Shown here: positions 34,164 through 43,408 of the stretch, in pieces
How the letters are laid out: each line of letters starts with the position of its first letter
Numbering within the stretch: position 1 is the first letter of the stretch
From: JABSSA01 sp039960995
Lineage (GTDB): Bacteria; Pseudomonadota; Alphaproteobacteria; Rhodobacterales; Rhodobacteraceae
Direction: 5' to 3'
DNA: 64,000 nt
Assembly (NCBI GenBank): GCA_039960995.1
Contig: JBDVKF010000080.1
Span: forward strand, 1-64,000
Position numbers and translations under genes: made by a program
Notes under the pieces: generated by a model
Database searches by the model: none
What the model was told of the DNA's origin: nothing
What the model saw: the letters and a program-made list of their open reading frames with translations, nothing else

Positions 34164-34922
34164 TCATTCGGGTGGATCATCGCAATCCTCACCCGGACAA
34201 TCGGATTCGGTTACGACATCAATCCACGACGCATCAGGATCAAACGTTCCGTGCTCAAGAAAGATGAGCGTTTGCGCAATGACGTTTGGATTGTTCATCA
34301 TAAAGGTATGCGTCACCGGCAGCACAATATGATCCGTCATCCCGTCCACTTTGGTCGATGCAACACTGACTTTCCCATCATCAGGGCCCGGCAATCGGGT
34401 CGAAAAGAACGCGTTCAAAGATTGGCTGCCCGCGATAACACCAACAGGATAATCCACAGCAGGCAATCGGCGTGCCAAACTGTCTGGATCTGTGCCCAGC
34501 TGATATCCAGCCGGTCCGTTGATCCAGCCAAATGCGAAAAAGTCACCGAACAAATCAACAACTTCGCTGCCATTGTTTGGCGGCCCCATCATGACCACAC
34601 GACCAAGCGCATTGGGTTCGTGTTCCGCAAACCAATGACGCACCAGTATTCCACCCATCGAATGGGTCACAAAGTGAATGGGGGTTTCACCTTCGCAGCC
34701 AGACAAAGCATTCGGCACCACGGCTTGGGCCAAATCCTCAACCGTTGCTTTGGTTGATGGATATCCGGGACGCACAACCCGATAGCCTTCGGATTCAAGA
34801 ACTTGCTCAATCACAAGCAACGAAGATTCTGATCGAGCAAGCCCGTGCAAAACGATGACACAGGCCGCCTGTGCTTGCGCAGCCAAACCAATCCAGATCA
34901 TTATCGCGAACATGTGTTTCAT
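34164..34922 (-). CDS. Secreted alpha/beta hydrolase, lipase-like
   Basis: This 252-residue exported hydrolase has a signal peptide (to about residue 19, AQA). The oxyanion region is VIVLHGLARSESSL and the nucleophile elbow is THSMGG, with the catalytic Ser. A later His (LPVTHTFMM) completes the set. The PGAP1/triacylglycerol-lipase style is clear, but the substrate is unknown. It ends in a Cys/Asp-rich tail (SDCPGEDCDDPPE). The next gene diverges. Confidence 0.85.
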   Translation of the reverse strand: MKHMFAIMIWIGLAAQAQAACVIVLHGLARSESSLLVIEQVLESEGYRVVRPGYPSTKATVEDLAQAVVPNALSGCEGETPIHFVTHSMGGILVRHWFAEHEPNALGRVVMMGPPNNGSEVVDLFGDFFAFGWINGPAGYQLGTDPDSLARRLPAVDYPVGVIAGSQSLNAFFSTRLPGPDDGKVSVASTKVDGMTDHIVLPVTHTFMMNNPNVIAQTLIFLEHGTFDPDASWIDVVTESDCPGEDCDDPPE

Positions 34923-34983
34923 TCTCTTGAGATACGCATTCAGTCACGAGTAGAAAATACCAAGTTTCGGAAAAGGTGATAAA

Positions 34984-35436
34984 ATGCGCCCAAGATCGCC
35001 CAGATTGGCAGCCCGCGCGGTTCTTATTCATGAAAATTGTCTGTTGATGGTCAACGCGTGGCCCGACGGGAAAAGCGCGCTGATGTGTGCACCGGGGGGT
35101 GGCATCCACACCGGGTCCAGTTTGCCGGACAACCTGCGCCGCGAAGTCTTTGAGGAAACCGGCCTTAAGATAGACGTGGGCGCGCCCTGCCTTATCAATG
35201 AGTTTCATGATCCGGCATCAGGATTCCACCAAGTCGAGGTGTTCTTTCGCTGCACCTTACAATCTGCGGCAGCCTTGGATCCGAACTGGCGCGATCCCGA
35301 ACATGTCGTCACGCAAAGGCGTTGGGTCACTGAAAGCGAATTGCGCGATATGTCCGTTAAACCATCCAGTTTGGCGGATGTCGCCTTTGGCCAAGATGCG
35401 CTTACTTACGACCCGCTTGAGACGATTGTGATGTGA
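34984..35436 (+). CDS. Nudix hydrolase with a variant Nudix box
   Basis: This 150-residue protein has the beta-strand LAARAVLIHENCLLMVNAWP and a Nudix box whose catalytic REVFEETG core is intact. The box normally begins GxxxxxE; here the first Glu is Ser (GGIHTGS). That Glu is not always needed for metal binding, so activity is still likely. Nudix enzymes cleave nucleoside diphosphates linked to X; this substrate is unknown. Its 3' end overlaps the converging DMT transporter gene by 35 nt. Confidence 0.85.
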   Translation: MRPRSPRLAARAVLIHENCLLMVNAWPDGKSALMCAPGGGIHTGSSLPDNLRREVFEETGLKIDVGAPCLINEFHDPASGFHQVEVFFRCTLQSAAALDPNWRDPEHVVTQRRWVTESELRDMSVKPSSLADVAFGQDALTYDPLETIVM

Positions 35437-36250
35437 TCGCAACCGCGATCCCGCCAATGACAAGAGCCGTGGACAGCACCAGTTGCGTCGTCAGGCTTTC
35501 CTCCAACAGCAAGACCCCGCCCAGAATGGCAATCAATGGTGCTGAAAGTTGAATGACAGCCGCTCTGGGTCCCCCCAAAGTTGGCATCAATGTGTACCAC
35601 AGCGCATATCCCATTCCTGATGTCACAGCACCGGACAGCACAGCCAGCGCAATACCAAACGGCTGCGCCCATAGGTCAGAGCCCAACAGAAGGGCCAGCA
35701 TTGGGATCAAAGCGATCAAGAAATTCGACGCCGTTTCTGTCAGCGGATCTTTGGCAGACCGTCCAAGCATGGTGTAAATGGCCCACCCAATGCCTGCCCC
35801 AAGCATGCACACGGCCCCCCACACACCAAAAGCCGCATCCTTATCAGGCCAAAGCGCGACCAGCAGGCCAATAAACGCGATTGCCGCCCCACCCAGAACA
35901 CGCGACCCAAGTTGAACGCCTTTGATCATCGACCAACCAAATGTTGCGACCTGCACGGTGCCAAACAAAATCAATGCGCCCAGCCCCGCGTCCAAGGTCT
36001 TATAGGCCAGCGAAAACCCAATCATATAAAGCGCAAGGCTACCCGCGCCGGCGAGCCGACCCGGAGCAAAGATTTGCAAAGCCCCCCCGCGCATTTTTAG
36101 TATCGCAAAAAGAGCAATCGCACCCGACAACACGCGGATCAAAGCAAAGCTAGACGGATCAATGTCGCCACTGTCCACGGCCAACCGGTTTAGCACCGAA
36201 TTGGACGCAAAAGCGATCATCGTAATTGTTGTCAATAAAACCAAACGCAT
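35402..36250 (-). CDS. DMT-superfamily (EamA) transporter
   Basis: This 282-residue inner-membrane protein has about ten helices in two EamA repeats, the second starting near FGVWGAVCMLGAGIGWAIYT and including ALSGAVTSGMGYALWYT. EamA proteins export amino acids, nucleosides or other metabolites; the substrate is not readable. I start at the ATG at 36250, since the frame's first codon (TTG at 36286) lacks support. Its 3' end overlaps the Nudix gene on the other strand. Confidence 0.85.
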   Translation of the reverse strand: MRLVLLTTITMIAFASNSVLNRLAVDSGDIDPSSFALIRVLSGAIALFAILKMRGGALQIFAPGRLAGAGSLALYMIGFSLAYKTLDAGLGALILFGTVQVATFGWSMIKGVQLGSRVLGGAAIAFIGLLVALWPDKDAAFGVWGAVCMLGAGIGWAIYTMLGRSAKDPLTETASNFLIALIPMLALLLGSDLWAQPFGIALAVLSGAVTSGMGYALWYTLMPTLGGPRAAVIQLSAPLIAILGGVLLLEESLTTQLVLSTALVIGGIAVAITSQSSQAGRK

Positions 36251-36313
36251 GCGCAACTGTGTAGTGAAGCCCGACCAGAAGGCCAAGCTGTGATACGCAC
36301 AAGCACGAAGAGT

Positions 36314-36952
36314 TCAACGGCGTGACAAATGCCAAACATTTTCCGTCGCGGCGACACGGCCCTTTAAGGGATCTGTGGCTGCTGCCAAACGAAGCGGACG
36401 GATATGATAGTGATCCGCATAATGTCTGTTCACTTCGTCTGCTGTTACGAAAAACGGGGGGCCGTCCATTTCAGCGGGATCATATTCAAGCGTGACCAGC
36501 AATTGTGGTGCGTTGCCGGTCAGACCGCGCAAATGCGAACTGTATTCAACGCGCATAGCCTCGGGTAAGGCCACCAATGCTGCGCGATCCCAGATCAGAT
36601 CGACAGGCCCCAAAATCTCGGACGTCAGCTTGAAGAAATCACCGCTGTAAACAACCAAGCCTTCGCTTTTGAATGCCGTCAGGGCTCCGGTCTCGCTCAC
36701 CTCCGGCTGCACACCCATTTCGTCAAACAATTGATCAATCGCCAATCGGCTCAGCTCAATCCCTGTCACTTGGTACCCTTTGGCCAACAGCCACGGAATA
36801 TCGCGGGTTTTTCCGCAAAGCGGTACGAAAACATGCGACCCAACAGGCAGTGACACTTCGGGTAAATGCCGCACCAGATTTGGGTTCACATCGTCATTGT
36901 GAAACCCTGTTTGCCCTGCATCCCATCGCTCAAGCCAAAAATTCGCATCCAT
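36314..36952 (-). CDS. tpm: Thiopurine S-methyltransferase
   Basis: This 212-residue SAM-dependent enzyme starts MDANFWLERWDAGQTGFH, the family N-terminus, followed by the SAM site VFVPLCGKTRDIPWLLAKGY and GIELSRLAI. Bacterial TPMT enzymes methylate thiols or selenium and tellurium compounds. The start at 36952 is set by this match and by GGAG 11 nt before it; the open frame extends to 37093 through repeat copy C, and that part is not protein-like. Confidence 0.9.
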   Translation of the reverse strand: MDANFWLERWDAGQTGFHNDDVNPNLVRHLPEVSLPVGSHVFVPLCGKTRDIPWLLAKGYQVTGIELSRLAIDQLFDEMGVQPEVSETGALTAFKSEGLVVYSGDFFKLTSEILGPVDLIWDRAALVALPEAMRVEYSSHLRGLTGNAPQLLVTLEYDPAEMDGPPFFVTADEVNRHYADHYHIRPLRLAAATDPLKGRVAATENVWHLSRR

Positions 36953-37048
36953 TAAGCCGCTCCATGTTTTGCACTGCACGCGTATCTTAAGCACGAATGC
37001 CAGTTGAAGACATGGCATCTGATCATCGATTTGTCGTCTGTTTTCCTG

Positions 37049-37104
37049 TGGGTTGGTGGGTGGGCGCATTTGACCAAAGGTCAAACAGAACATCCAACAG
37101 CCCT
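37049..37104 (+). repeat. Intergenic palindromic repeat, copy C
   Basis: This copy has the same left flank (GGTGGGTGGGCGCA) and right flank start (ACAGA) as copy A, but inner arms TTTGACC and GGTCAAA around AAA. The rest of the right flank is diverged (ACATCCAACAGCCC). It lies between tpm and the groL terminator. Its presence creates the spurious upstream extension of tpm. Confidence 0.75.
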
Positions 37105-37110
37105 GAACAA

Positions 37111-37141
37111 CAAAAGGGGCCGCTTAACGCCGCCCCTTTTG
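37111..37141 (-). terminator. Rho-independent terminator for groL
   Basis: The arms CAAAAGGGGC and GCCCCTTTTG surround an 11-nt loop, with the T-rich side following on the minus strand. It lies about 85 nt after the groL stop codon. Confidence 0.8.
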
Positions 37142-37225
37142 CAATTCTTTTCGGTCGTGGCACGCGCTTCAATTAAAAAGCGCAGGCCCGATGAACCAGT
37201 GTTCTCGCAAAGCGAAAACGTCTGA

Positions 37226-38869
37226 TTACATCATGCCGCCCATGCCGCCCATGTCTGGCATTCCGCCAGCAGGTGCGCCGCCATCTTTCGATGGTTTGTC
37301 GGCAACCATGGCTTCTGTTGTGATCAACAGACCAGCAACCGATGCCGCATCCTGCAATGCAGTGCGTACAACTTTAGCCGGGTCAATAACGCCGAACTGG
37401 AACATGTCGCCATATTCTTCAGTTTGCGCGTTAAAGCCAAAGCTCTTGTCGTCGCTTTCGCGGATTTTTCCGGCGACGACGGAACCGTCAACACCCGAGT
37501 TTTCAGCGATCTGGCGCAGCGGAGCTTCGATAGCCTTGCGAACAATCGAAATACCAACGTCTTGGTCAGAGTTTACACCCTTAACCGCATCCAGTGTTTT
37601 GCCAGCCTGAACCAAAGCAACGCCACCACCAACAACAACGCCCTCTTGAACGGCCGCACGGGTCGCATTCAAAGCATCATCAACGCGGTCTTTGCGTTCT
37701 TTAACTTCAACTTCGGACATGCCGCCAACGCGAATAACCGCAACACCGCCTGCCAATTTGGCAACGCGCTCTTGCAACTTCTCACGGTCATAGTCGGATG
37801 TGGTTTCTTCGATCTGGCCACGGATCTGAGCAACACGTGCTTCGATTTCCGCTTTAGCACCAGCACCGTCGACAACAGTTGTCTCGTCTTTCGTGATGGC
37901 AACTTTCTTGGCAGTGCCAAGCATTTCCATTGTCACGGATTCAAGCTTCATGCCCAAATCTTCCGAGATCACCTGACCACCGGTCAAGATTGCGATGTCT
38001 TGCAACATAGCTTTGCGGCGATCGCCGAAACCAGGTGCTTTAACAGCAGCAATTTTCAAACCGCCACGCAGTTTGTTCACAACCAAAGTCGCCAGCGCTT
38101 CGCCTTCAACATCTTCAGCGATGATCAGCAAAGGCTTTTGCGATTGAATGACTGATTCCAACAAAGGAACCATTGGCTGCAGTGACGAGAGTTTTTTCTC
38201 GTGCAGCAAGATCATGCAATCTTCCAGCTCGGTTGTCATTTTGTCTGGGTTTGTCACGAAGTAAGGTGACAGGTAACCACGGTCAAACTGCATACCTTCA
38301 ACAACGTCAGTTTCGGTTTCGAGGCCTTTGTTTTCCTCAACCGTGATAACGCCTTCGTTGCCGACTTTTTGCATTGCGTCTGCGATCTGGCGACCAATTT
38401 CTTCTTCGCCGTTTGCAGAGATCGTGCCAACCTGAGCAACTTCGTCGCTGTCTTTGACTTCACGTGCAGACGCAACAATTGCTTCAACAACGCTTGAAGT
38501 CGCAAGATCAACACCGCGCTTCAGATCCATCGGGTTCATGCCCGCAGCAACAGCTTTCATGCCTTCAGTCACAATCGCTTGCGCCAAAACGGTCGCAGTC
38601 GTTGTGCCGTCACCAGCTTCGTCATTGGTGCGGCTGGCGACTTCTTTCACCATCTGCGCGCCCATGTTTTCGAACTTGTCTTCCAGTTCGATTTCTTTGG
38701 CGACCGATACACCATCCTTTGTGATGCGAGGCGCACCAAAGGATTTGTCCAGAACCACGTTACGACCTTTTGGGCCCAACGTGACTTTGACGGCGTTTGC
38801 CAGTGTGTTCACACCAGCAAGCATCCGGTTGCGGGCATCGGTGTCGAATTTGACGTCCTTTGCAGACAT
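37226..38869 (-). CDS. groL: Chaperonin GroEL
   Basis: This 547-residue chaperonin is the 60-kDa subunit of the folding cage with GroES. The N-terminal region has KDVKFDTDARNRMLAGVNTL, the ATP site is in the family GDGTTTATVLAQAI, and the C-terminal tail is Gly-Met rich with GGMPDMGGMGGMM. It is read just after groS and probably shares the CIRCE-controlled promoter. It is the single groL copy in the window; others elsewhere cannot be excluded. Confidence 0.97.
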   Translation of the reverse strand: MSAKDVKFDTDARNRMLAGVNTLANAVKVTLGPKGRNVVLDKSFGAPRITKDGVSVAKEIELEDKFENMGAQMVKEVASRTNDEAGDGTTTATVLAQAIVTEGMKAVAAGMNPMDLKRGVDLATSSVVEAIVASAREVKDSDEVAQVGTISANGEEEIGRQIADAMQKVGNEGVITVEENKGLETETDVVEGMQFDRGYLSPYFVTNPDKMTTELEDCMILLHEKKLSSLQPMVPLLESVIQSQKPLLIIAEDVEGEALATLVVNKLRGGLKIAAVKAPGFGDRRKAMLQDIAILTGGQVISEDLGMKLESVTMEMLGTAKKVAITKDETTVVDGAGAKAEIEARVAQIRGQIEETTSDYDREKLQERVAKLAGGVAVIRVGGMSEVEVKERKDRVDDALNATRAAVQEGVVVGGGVALVQAGKTLDAVKGVNSDQDVGISIVRKAIEAPLRQIAENSGVDGSVVAGKIRESDDKSFGFNAQTEEYGDMFQFGVIDPAKVVRTALQDAASVAGLLITTEAMVADKPSKDGGAPAGGMPDMGGMGGMM

Positions 38870-38948
38870 ATTTGTCTCTCCTTGACAATTGAGGCAGGAA
38901 TTTCGTGGGGCGGTTTCACATCCGCCAACCTTTCAAGCGTTAAATCGC

Positions 38949-39236
38949 TTACGAAATGATCCCGAGAATATCGCTTTCTTTCATCATCAACAGCTCTTCG
39001 CCATCAACGGTGACTTCGGTGCCTGACCATTTGCCAAACAGGATTTTGTCACCTGCTTTTACGGCCATCTCGATCAGTTCACCGCTGTCCTTACGAGCGC
39101 CAGCGCCCGCAGAAACGATTTCGCCTTCGGAAGGTTTTTCTTTTGCACTGTCGGGAATAATCAATCCACCAGCAGTTGTATCTTCGCTATCAACGCGGCG
39201 CACAAGCACCCGATCATGAAGCGGTGTCAATGCCAT
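38949..39236 (-). CDS. groS: Co-chaperonin GroES
   Basis: This 95-residue co-chaperonin caps GroEL. It starts MALTPLHDRVLVRRVDSEDT and has the mobile-loop region TTAGGLIIPDSAKEKPSEG and the beta-barrel core KILFGKWSGTEV. The start at 39236 is set by AAGGAG before it; the open frame goes to 39308 through the CIRCE element and is not coding. It lies 80 nt before groL. Confidence 0.96.
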   Translation of the reverse strand: MALTPLHDRVLVRRVDSEDTTAGGLIIPDSAKEKPSEGEIVSAGAGARKDSGELIEMAVKAGDKILFGKWSGTEVTVDGEELLMMKESDILGIIS

Positions 39237-39291
39237 CTTAGTAGCTCCTTGAGACCAGTAATTTTTGTCATGCGGCACCAATAGCACCGCG

Positions 39292-39318
39292 TTAGCACTC
39301 ACTCTCATCGAGTGCTAA
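39292..39318 (-). promoter_or_regulatory. CIRCE operator of the groESL operon
   Basis: TTAGCACTC, nine bases, GAGTGCTAA is a perfect match to the CIRCE consensus bound by HrcA. It lies about 56-83 nt upstream of groS. HrcA is not in this window. The site predicts that groESL is repressed at normal temperature and released on heat shock. Confidence 0.96.
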
Positions 39319-39503
39319 CGAAGCTGAAATAGGCAATGACACAGAATGAGTCAACCATCGGGAAATAGCAAAAACCGCAATTTCGGTTTGTCCCTGCTGA
39401 CGCAGGCAAAATTACGCTGCTCAACAGCGGTCCAAATCCCCTTAAATCGCGGTGCGCCGGCTTTCAAGGCACCCTGTTCGATCTGGGAATTTTGTTTGTT
39501 CGA

Positions 39504-40181
39504 TCACTGATCAGAAAACGCGTCGCCAGCTTCAATCACTGCAGACGCGCCTTTGGGAGATAGGCCGTAGATACCGGTTTCGACCTTTTCGAACCACCCA
39601 TAATGGTTGTCGCGCATCATGCGCGTGGCGTGTTGTACGCGTGTGTTGGAAACGACATCCGCGCCTTTTGTGGCCCCCGCTTCATAGAGATACATCGCGA
39701 TTTTCAGTGCATCCTGCCGATACGCAGTAATCAAACCGCTGCGCACTTGCCCGCCCTTGTTGGGATCGCCTTGGCGTTTCGCGAATTCCCGCAGCAATGC
39801 CCCTTCTTTCGCCTTTGATCGACGCGGTGCGTAAGGGCCGGGATCACAATGCACTTCGACCAGGCCATCACTTGTTCTGATCGTTATCAGCCCTAGCCCA
39901 AGCCGCCGGCATAGGGTGGTCATTTGTTTACATGAGGTTTGAAACCGTCGCCCGCGCCCTCTTGGTACGGCCATGTAAACCTCGTCCGACACCTTCAGAC
40001 GCGCCACGCATTGATGCACCAACGTCAGGGAAAACCCCAGTTTTAACTCAACAATGACCGGAGGCTCGGCCCCCCGAACAGCAACAACATCTGCCGCACC
40101 GACCTCGGATTTGACCACATACCCTTGGTCTTCGAGGAATGCCTTTATGGGCGGATAAAGATCGGTTTCGCGTTCTGCCAC
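39504..40181 (-). CDS. DUF2161 family PD-(D/E)XK-type protein
   Basis: This 225-residue protein has the DUF2161 pattern: AERETDLYPPIKAFLEDQGY, then the nuclease-like core AADVVAVRGAEPPVIVELKLGFS with the D and ExK residues. The function is unknown; a phosphodiesterase activity is expected from the core. I start at a GTG at 40181 because AGGAG lies 5 nt upstream and the family match begins there. The ATG further upstream (40283) would add 34 residues with no similarity. Confidence 0.83.
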   Translation of the reverse strand: MAERETDLYPPIKAFLEDQGYVVKSEVGAADVVAVRGAEPPVIVELKLGFSLTLVHQCVARLKVSDEVYMAVPRGRGRRFQTSCKQMTTLCRRLGLGLITIRTSDGLVEVHCDPGPYAPRRSKAKEGALLREFAKRQGDPNKGGQVRSGLITAYRQDALKIAMYLYEAGATKGADVVSNTRVQHATRMMRDNHYGWFEKVETGIYGLSPKGASAVIEAGDAFSDQ

Positions 40182-40775
40182 ATAGTCTCCTGAATAGGTC
40201 GCGCGCGATACGACGCACGCGACCCAAGTATTATTCTCAACGCCCTCCGGTACGCCCGGGGAACAACGGTGGTCGCCCGCCATTGCGCCCAGCCGGACGT
40301 AAAGATGGGCGCCTTTGTTGGCGCAGGCTGGTTTTAGACCCTAACGGTTTTCGGGTCGAGGGTGGTCGGATTTGATTTGGTTTCGATGGGAATTCGATTT
40401 TCTTAGGCATTTTGCGCCTCATGCATCTGATAATTCTATTTGGCGCTGCACGCATTCACTGCACCTATTCACAGCGCCGCACATATCCCGCGCATGACCT
40501 GCACGGGTGGGTCAGATAGAATTGTCCATTCTCAGTGCACTCCTCTGAAGGGGTGACGCGCTTGGTCGCGCAATAGATACGAGCGGATTAAACTTGGTTA
40601 TCCACGTGCAGGGCACTCCTCTTCAGAGAGGTTAGATTATCGTCCTTTGCCACAGCCGTCAATTTGCCAATCTACAAGACGGGTTAAACGGTCGCGATTC
40701 TCCCCCGTGACACTGGTTCAAACACTGTTATAAGGGCGCCGAAAAATACCCCTCCCCCCGCAAGGACATCTGATA
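40182..40775. other. Non-coding gap with repeated hairpin elements
   Basis: This 590-nt gap has no convincing gene. GGCGCTG (40442-40448) and CAGCGCC (40472-40478) are inverted arms 23 nt apart. Two related segments follow, one near 40532-40555 (GTGCACTCCTCTGAAGGGG) and one near 40609-40633 (GGGCACTCCTCTTCAGAGAGG). Each has GCACTCCTCT followed by a complementary purine arm, so each can fold as a short hairpin, spaced about 77 nt. They may be regulatory or degenerate repeats. Confidence 0.4.
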
Positions 40776-41696
40776 ATGACGACGCTCGTATTTGGCCACA
40801 AATCCCCCGATACCGATTCGACCGGATCCCCAATTATCTGGGCTTGGTATCTGAACGAAATCAAAGGCGGCACCGCCGAAGCCGTTCTGTTGGGCGAGCC
40901 CAACACAGAAGCCGCATTCGTGCTGAAAAAATGGGACCTGCCCAAGCCACGCATCATTGAAAGCGTGGATGCTGACCAACCGGTCGTGATCGTTGACACC
41001 AACAACCCCGCCGAATTGCCTGCAGATATCAACAACGCAGATATCCAAGCCATCATCGACCACCATAAATTGGTTGGTGGCCTGGAAACCAAAGGCCCAA
41101 TCGACATTCGCATCGAACCTTTGGCCTGTACCGCGACGATTATGTGGAAAATGATCGGATCAGACATGGCGCAAGCGCCGACAGCGATCAAAGGCGCGAT
41201 GCTGTCTTGCATTCTGTCCGACACGCTCGAGTTCCGATCGCCCACAACAACGCAGGAAGACAAAGCTATCGCTCATGCGTTGGCAAAAGATCTTGGGATC
41301 GATATCGCCGCCTATGCCAGCGAGATGTTTGAAGCCAAATCAGATGTGTCGGCATTTTCAGATGCTGAACTTTTGCGGATGGATTCCAAAGAATACGCCG
41401 TTGGCGGCAAACAGTTCCGCGTTTCGGTTCTGGAAACCACAGCGCCAAATATCGTTTTGGATCGCAAGGACAGCCTGATGTCGTCGATGACCGATGTCGC
41501 ATCAGAAGACGGTGCGGATCAGGTTTTGTTGTTTGTTGTGGATATCCTCAAGGAACAAGCGACGTTGTTGGTGCCAAATGATTTGGTCAAAACCATCGCT
41601 GAAAAGAGCTTTAGCGCTTCGGTTGATGGGGACACCGTTGTGCTGCCCGGCGTTGTCAGCCGCAAGAAACAGATCATCCCGGTCTTGGCTGTTTAA
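40776..41696 (+). CDS. ppaC: Manganese-dependent inorganic pyrophosphatase
   Basis: This 306-residue family II pyrophosphatase (DHH phosphoesterase fold) hydrolyses PPi to phosphate. The metal ligands lie in VFGHKSPDTDS (N-terminus), VIVDTNNPAE and IDHHKL. The C-terminal DHHA2 domain has the SRKKQIIPVL substrate-binding motif. The usual alphaproteobacterial enzyme is the Mg-dependent family I type, so the family II type here is worth noting. It stands alone on the plus strand after a long gap. Confidence 0.93.
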   Translation: MTTLVFGHKSPDTDSTGSPIIWAWYLNEIKGGTAEAVLLGEPNTEAAFVLKKWDLPKPRIIESVDADQPVVIVDTNNPAELPADINNADIQAIIDHHKLVGGLETKGPIDIRIEPLACTATIMWKMIGSDMAQAPTAIKGAMLSCILSDTLEFRSPTTTQEDKAIAHALAKDLGIDIAAYASEMFEAKSDVSAFSDAELLRMDSKEYAVGGKQFRVSVLETTAPNIVLDRKDSLMSSMTDVASEDGADQVLLFVVDILKEQATLLVPNDLVKTIAEKSFSASVDGDTVVLPGVVSRKKQIIPVLAV

Positions 41697-41854
41697 GCCT
41701 CATCGAGCGCTGCACCTTTTCGCTTGGACGAGGTGCGGCGCAAACTGCGGCTGGATTGCGGTGTTCTCAGTCCAGACATGCCGCCTCTCTTTTAAGATGT
41801 GCTGCAATGTGTCAGAGGCTGTATAAATCTTATGATGTATATTGAAGGCCCAAG

Positions 41855-42730
41855 ATGACCCAAATCGTTGAACATCTCTCGGATATCTCAGATCGCTATG
41901 ACGCCCTGTTGGTTGATCTTTGGGGCTGCGTTCATAATGGGGTCAAGGCGTTTCCCGACGCGGTTGCTGCGCTGCAAGCCTATCGCAAGCGCGGTGGGAA
42001 AGTTGTGCTTTTGACAAATGCGCCGCGACCACGCGCTGACGTTGCCAAACAAATGCTAAAGTTTGGCGTCCCAGATGACAGTTGGGATGTCATCGTGACA
42101 TCTGGTGACAGTGCACGTTCTGCAATGTTCCGGGGCGCCGTCGGTGAAAAAGTCTGGTTCATGGGCCAAGAAACCACGGATATGGGGTTTTTCGAACCAC
42201 TGAAAATCATTGATGAGCCGACGGAGGTTACCCGTGTTCCTCTGGAAAATGCTCAGGGGATCGTCTGTACCGGCCCCTTCAATCCACATAACGATCCGGA
42301 TGAGTTGCGCCCACAATTGTTGATGGCCAAACAGATGGGATTAAAGTTGCTGTGCGCCAATCCCGATATCGTGGTTGATCGCGGTGAAGTCCGCGAATGG
42401 TGCGCGGGAGCGGTGGCAAAGCTGTATACGGAAATGGGCGGCGAGAGTTTGTATTTCGGCAAACCCCATCCCCCGATTTACGACCTTGCGCGTCGGCGTT
42501 TGTTTGCACTGGGCGAAGATATTCCCGATACGTCGATCCTTGCGATTGGCGACGGGATTTTGACGGACGTTAAGGGTGCAATGGGCGAAGACATTGATTG
42601 CCTATTCATCACCGGTGGCCTTGCGGCTGCGGAAACCAAGACGGAATATCAACCAGACGCCGACGCGCTCGCGACATATCTGGACCAAGAGATGTCAGCC
42701 CCGACCTTTGCCATCGGGTTTCTGCGCTAA
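41855..42730 (+). CDS. HAD-superfamily hydrolase (TIGR01459)
   Basis: This 291-residue HAD-IIA protein starts with the DxD-like motif in ALLVDLWGCVHNG, has the motif II region VVLLTNAPRPRADV, the cap region (about 100-200) and the C-terminal motifs FGKPHPPIYDLARRR and ILAIGDGILTDVKGAMGEDI. Members are predicted sugar phosphatases or nucleotidases; this subgroup is common in alphaproteobacteria and has no proven substrate. A terminator follows 24 nt after the stop. Confidence 0.88.
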   Translation: MTQIVEHLSDISDRYDALLVDLWGCVHNGVKAFPDAVAALQAYRKRGGKVVLLTNAPRPRADVAKQMLKFGVPDDSWDVIVTSGDSARSAMFRGAVGEKVWFMGQETTDMGFFEPLKIIDEPTEVTRVPLENAQGIVCTGPFNPHNDPDELRPQLLMAKQMGLKLLCANPDIVVDRGEVREWCAGAVAKLYTEMGGESLYFGKPHPPIYDLARRRLFALGEDIPDTSILAIGDGILTDVKGAMGEDIDCLFITGGLAAAETKTEYQPDADALATYLDQEMSAPTFAIGFLR

Positions 42731-42753
42731 ACAGTGTCGAACACGTTTTTCGG

Positions 42754-42787
42754 AAGAACACCGCTTTGCCGGTGTTCTTTCTATTTG
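42754..42787 (+). terminator. Rho-independent terminator
   Basis: The arms AAGAACACCG and CGGTGTTCTT surround a 6-nt loop and lead into TTCTATTT. It follows the HAD hydrolase gene. Confidence 0.85.
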
Positions 42788-42895
42788 TGGTCCCAAAATG
42801 GGGCTAACCGCAATTTGGGCTTGATTTTCTGCGCGCGCAAAGTAATAAAATTACACACATAGGTCATAACTATAACTTAAGTTACCGGAGCCGTC

Positions 42896-43339
42896 ATGTT
42901 GGACAACCTTCCCCGCGGGACCATCTGCATAGAAGATATCGAGATGGGCATGACGCGATACCTGCAAAAGGTCGTGACGGATGAAGATATCGAAATGTTT
43001 GCTGAGGTGTCTACAGATCGAAACCCTGTGCATTTGGACGAAGCCTATGCCCAGGACACGATCTTTCAAGGCCGCATCGCGCATGGAATGCTGACCGCAG
43101 GTCTGATTTCCGCGGTGATCGGAGAACAATTGCCCGGTCACGGTACGGTCTATATGAGCCAATCTTTGAAGTTTCTGGCCCCTGTGCGCCCCGGTGATCT
43201 TGTCCACGCTGAAGTAACAGTCACAGACATCGAAATCTCTAAACGTCGGGTCAAGTTGGATTGTGCATGCAGGGTCGATGGCAAGAAGGTTTTGATCGGC
43301 GAAGCAACAGTGATGGCACCGTCGCGAAAATTCGACTGA
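42896..43339 (+). CDS. MaoC-family (R)-specific enoyl-CoA hydratase, PhaJ-like
   Basis: This 147-residue hot-dog-fold enzyme has the catalytic Asp-His pair in STDRNPVHLDEAYA, and the following stretch FQGRIAHGMLTAGLISAVIG. It hydrates enoyl-CoA to (R)-3-hydroxyacyl-CoA, feeding either polyhydroxyalkanoate or other pathways. An alternative role as a general MaoC hydratase cannot be excluded. It begins after a terminator and precedes ribF by 69 nt. Confidence 0.88.
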   Translation: MLDNLPRGTICIEDIEMGMTRYLQKVVTDEDIEMFAEVSTDRNPVHLDEAYAQDTIFQGRIAHGMLTAGLISAVIGEQLPGHGTVYMSQSLKFLAPVRPGDLVHAEVTVTDIEISKRRVKLDCACRVDGKKVLIGEATVMAPSRKFD

Positions 43340-43408
43340 CGCACACCCCCTAGATTTCAATTCTTGCGCTGCGGATGGGTTGCCTCGGTTTGCACGCCCC
43401 TATAACCC

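Noticed and set aside
36314..37093. A 259-residue open frame with a longer N-terminus for tpm
   Set aside because: The extra 47 residues come from repeat copy C and the gap. The enzyme starts at 36952 with a good family match.
38949..39308. A longer groS frame starting at 39308
   Set aside because: It would translate through the CIRCE operator. The start at 39236 has a clear ribosome site and the family N-terminus.
40237..40455. A 72-residue minus-strand open frame, basic and Pro/Arg rich
   Set aside because: Low complexity, overlaps the DUF2161 leader and its ribosome site region, with no recognisable family.
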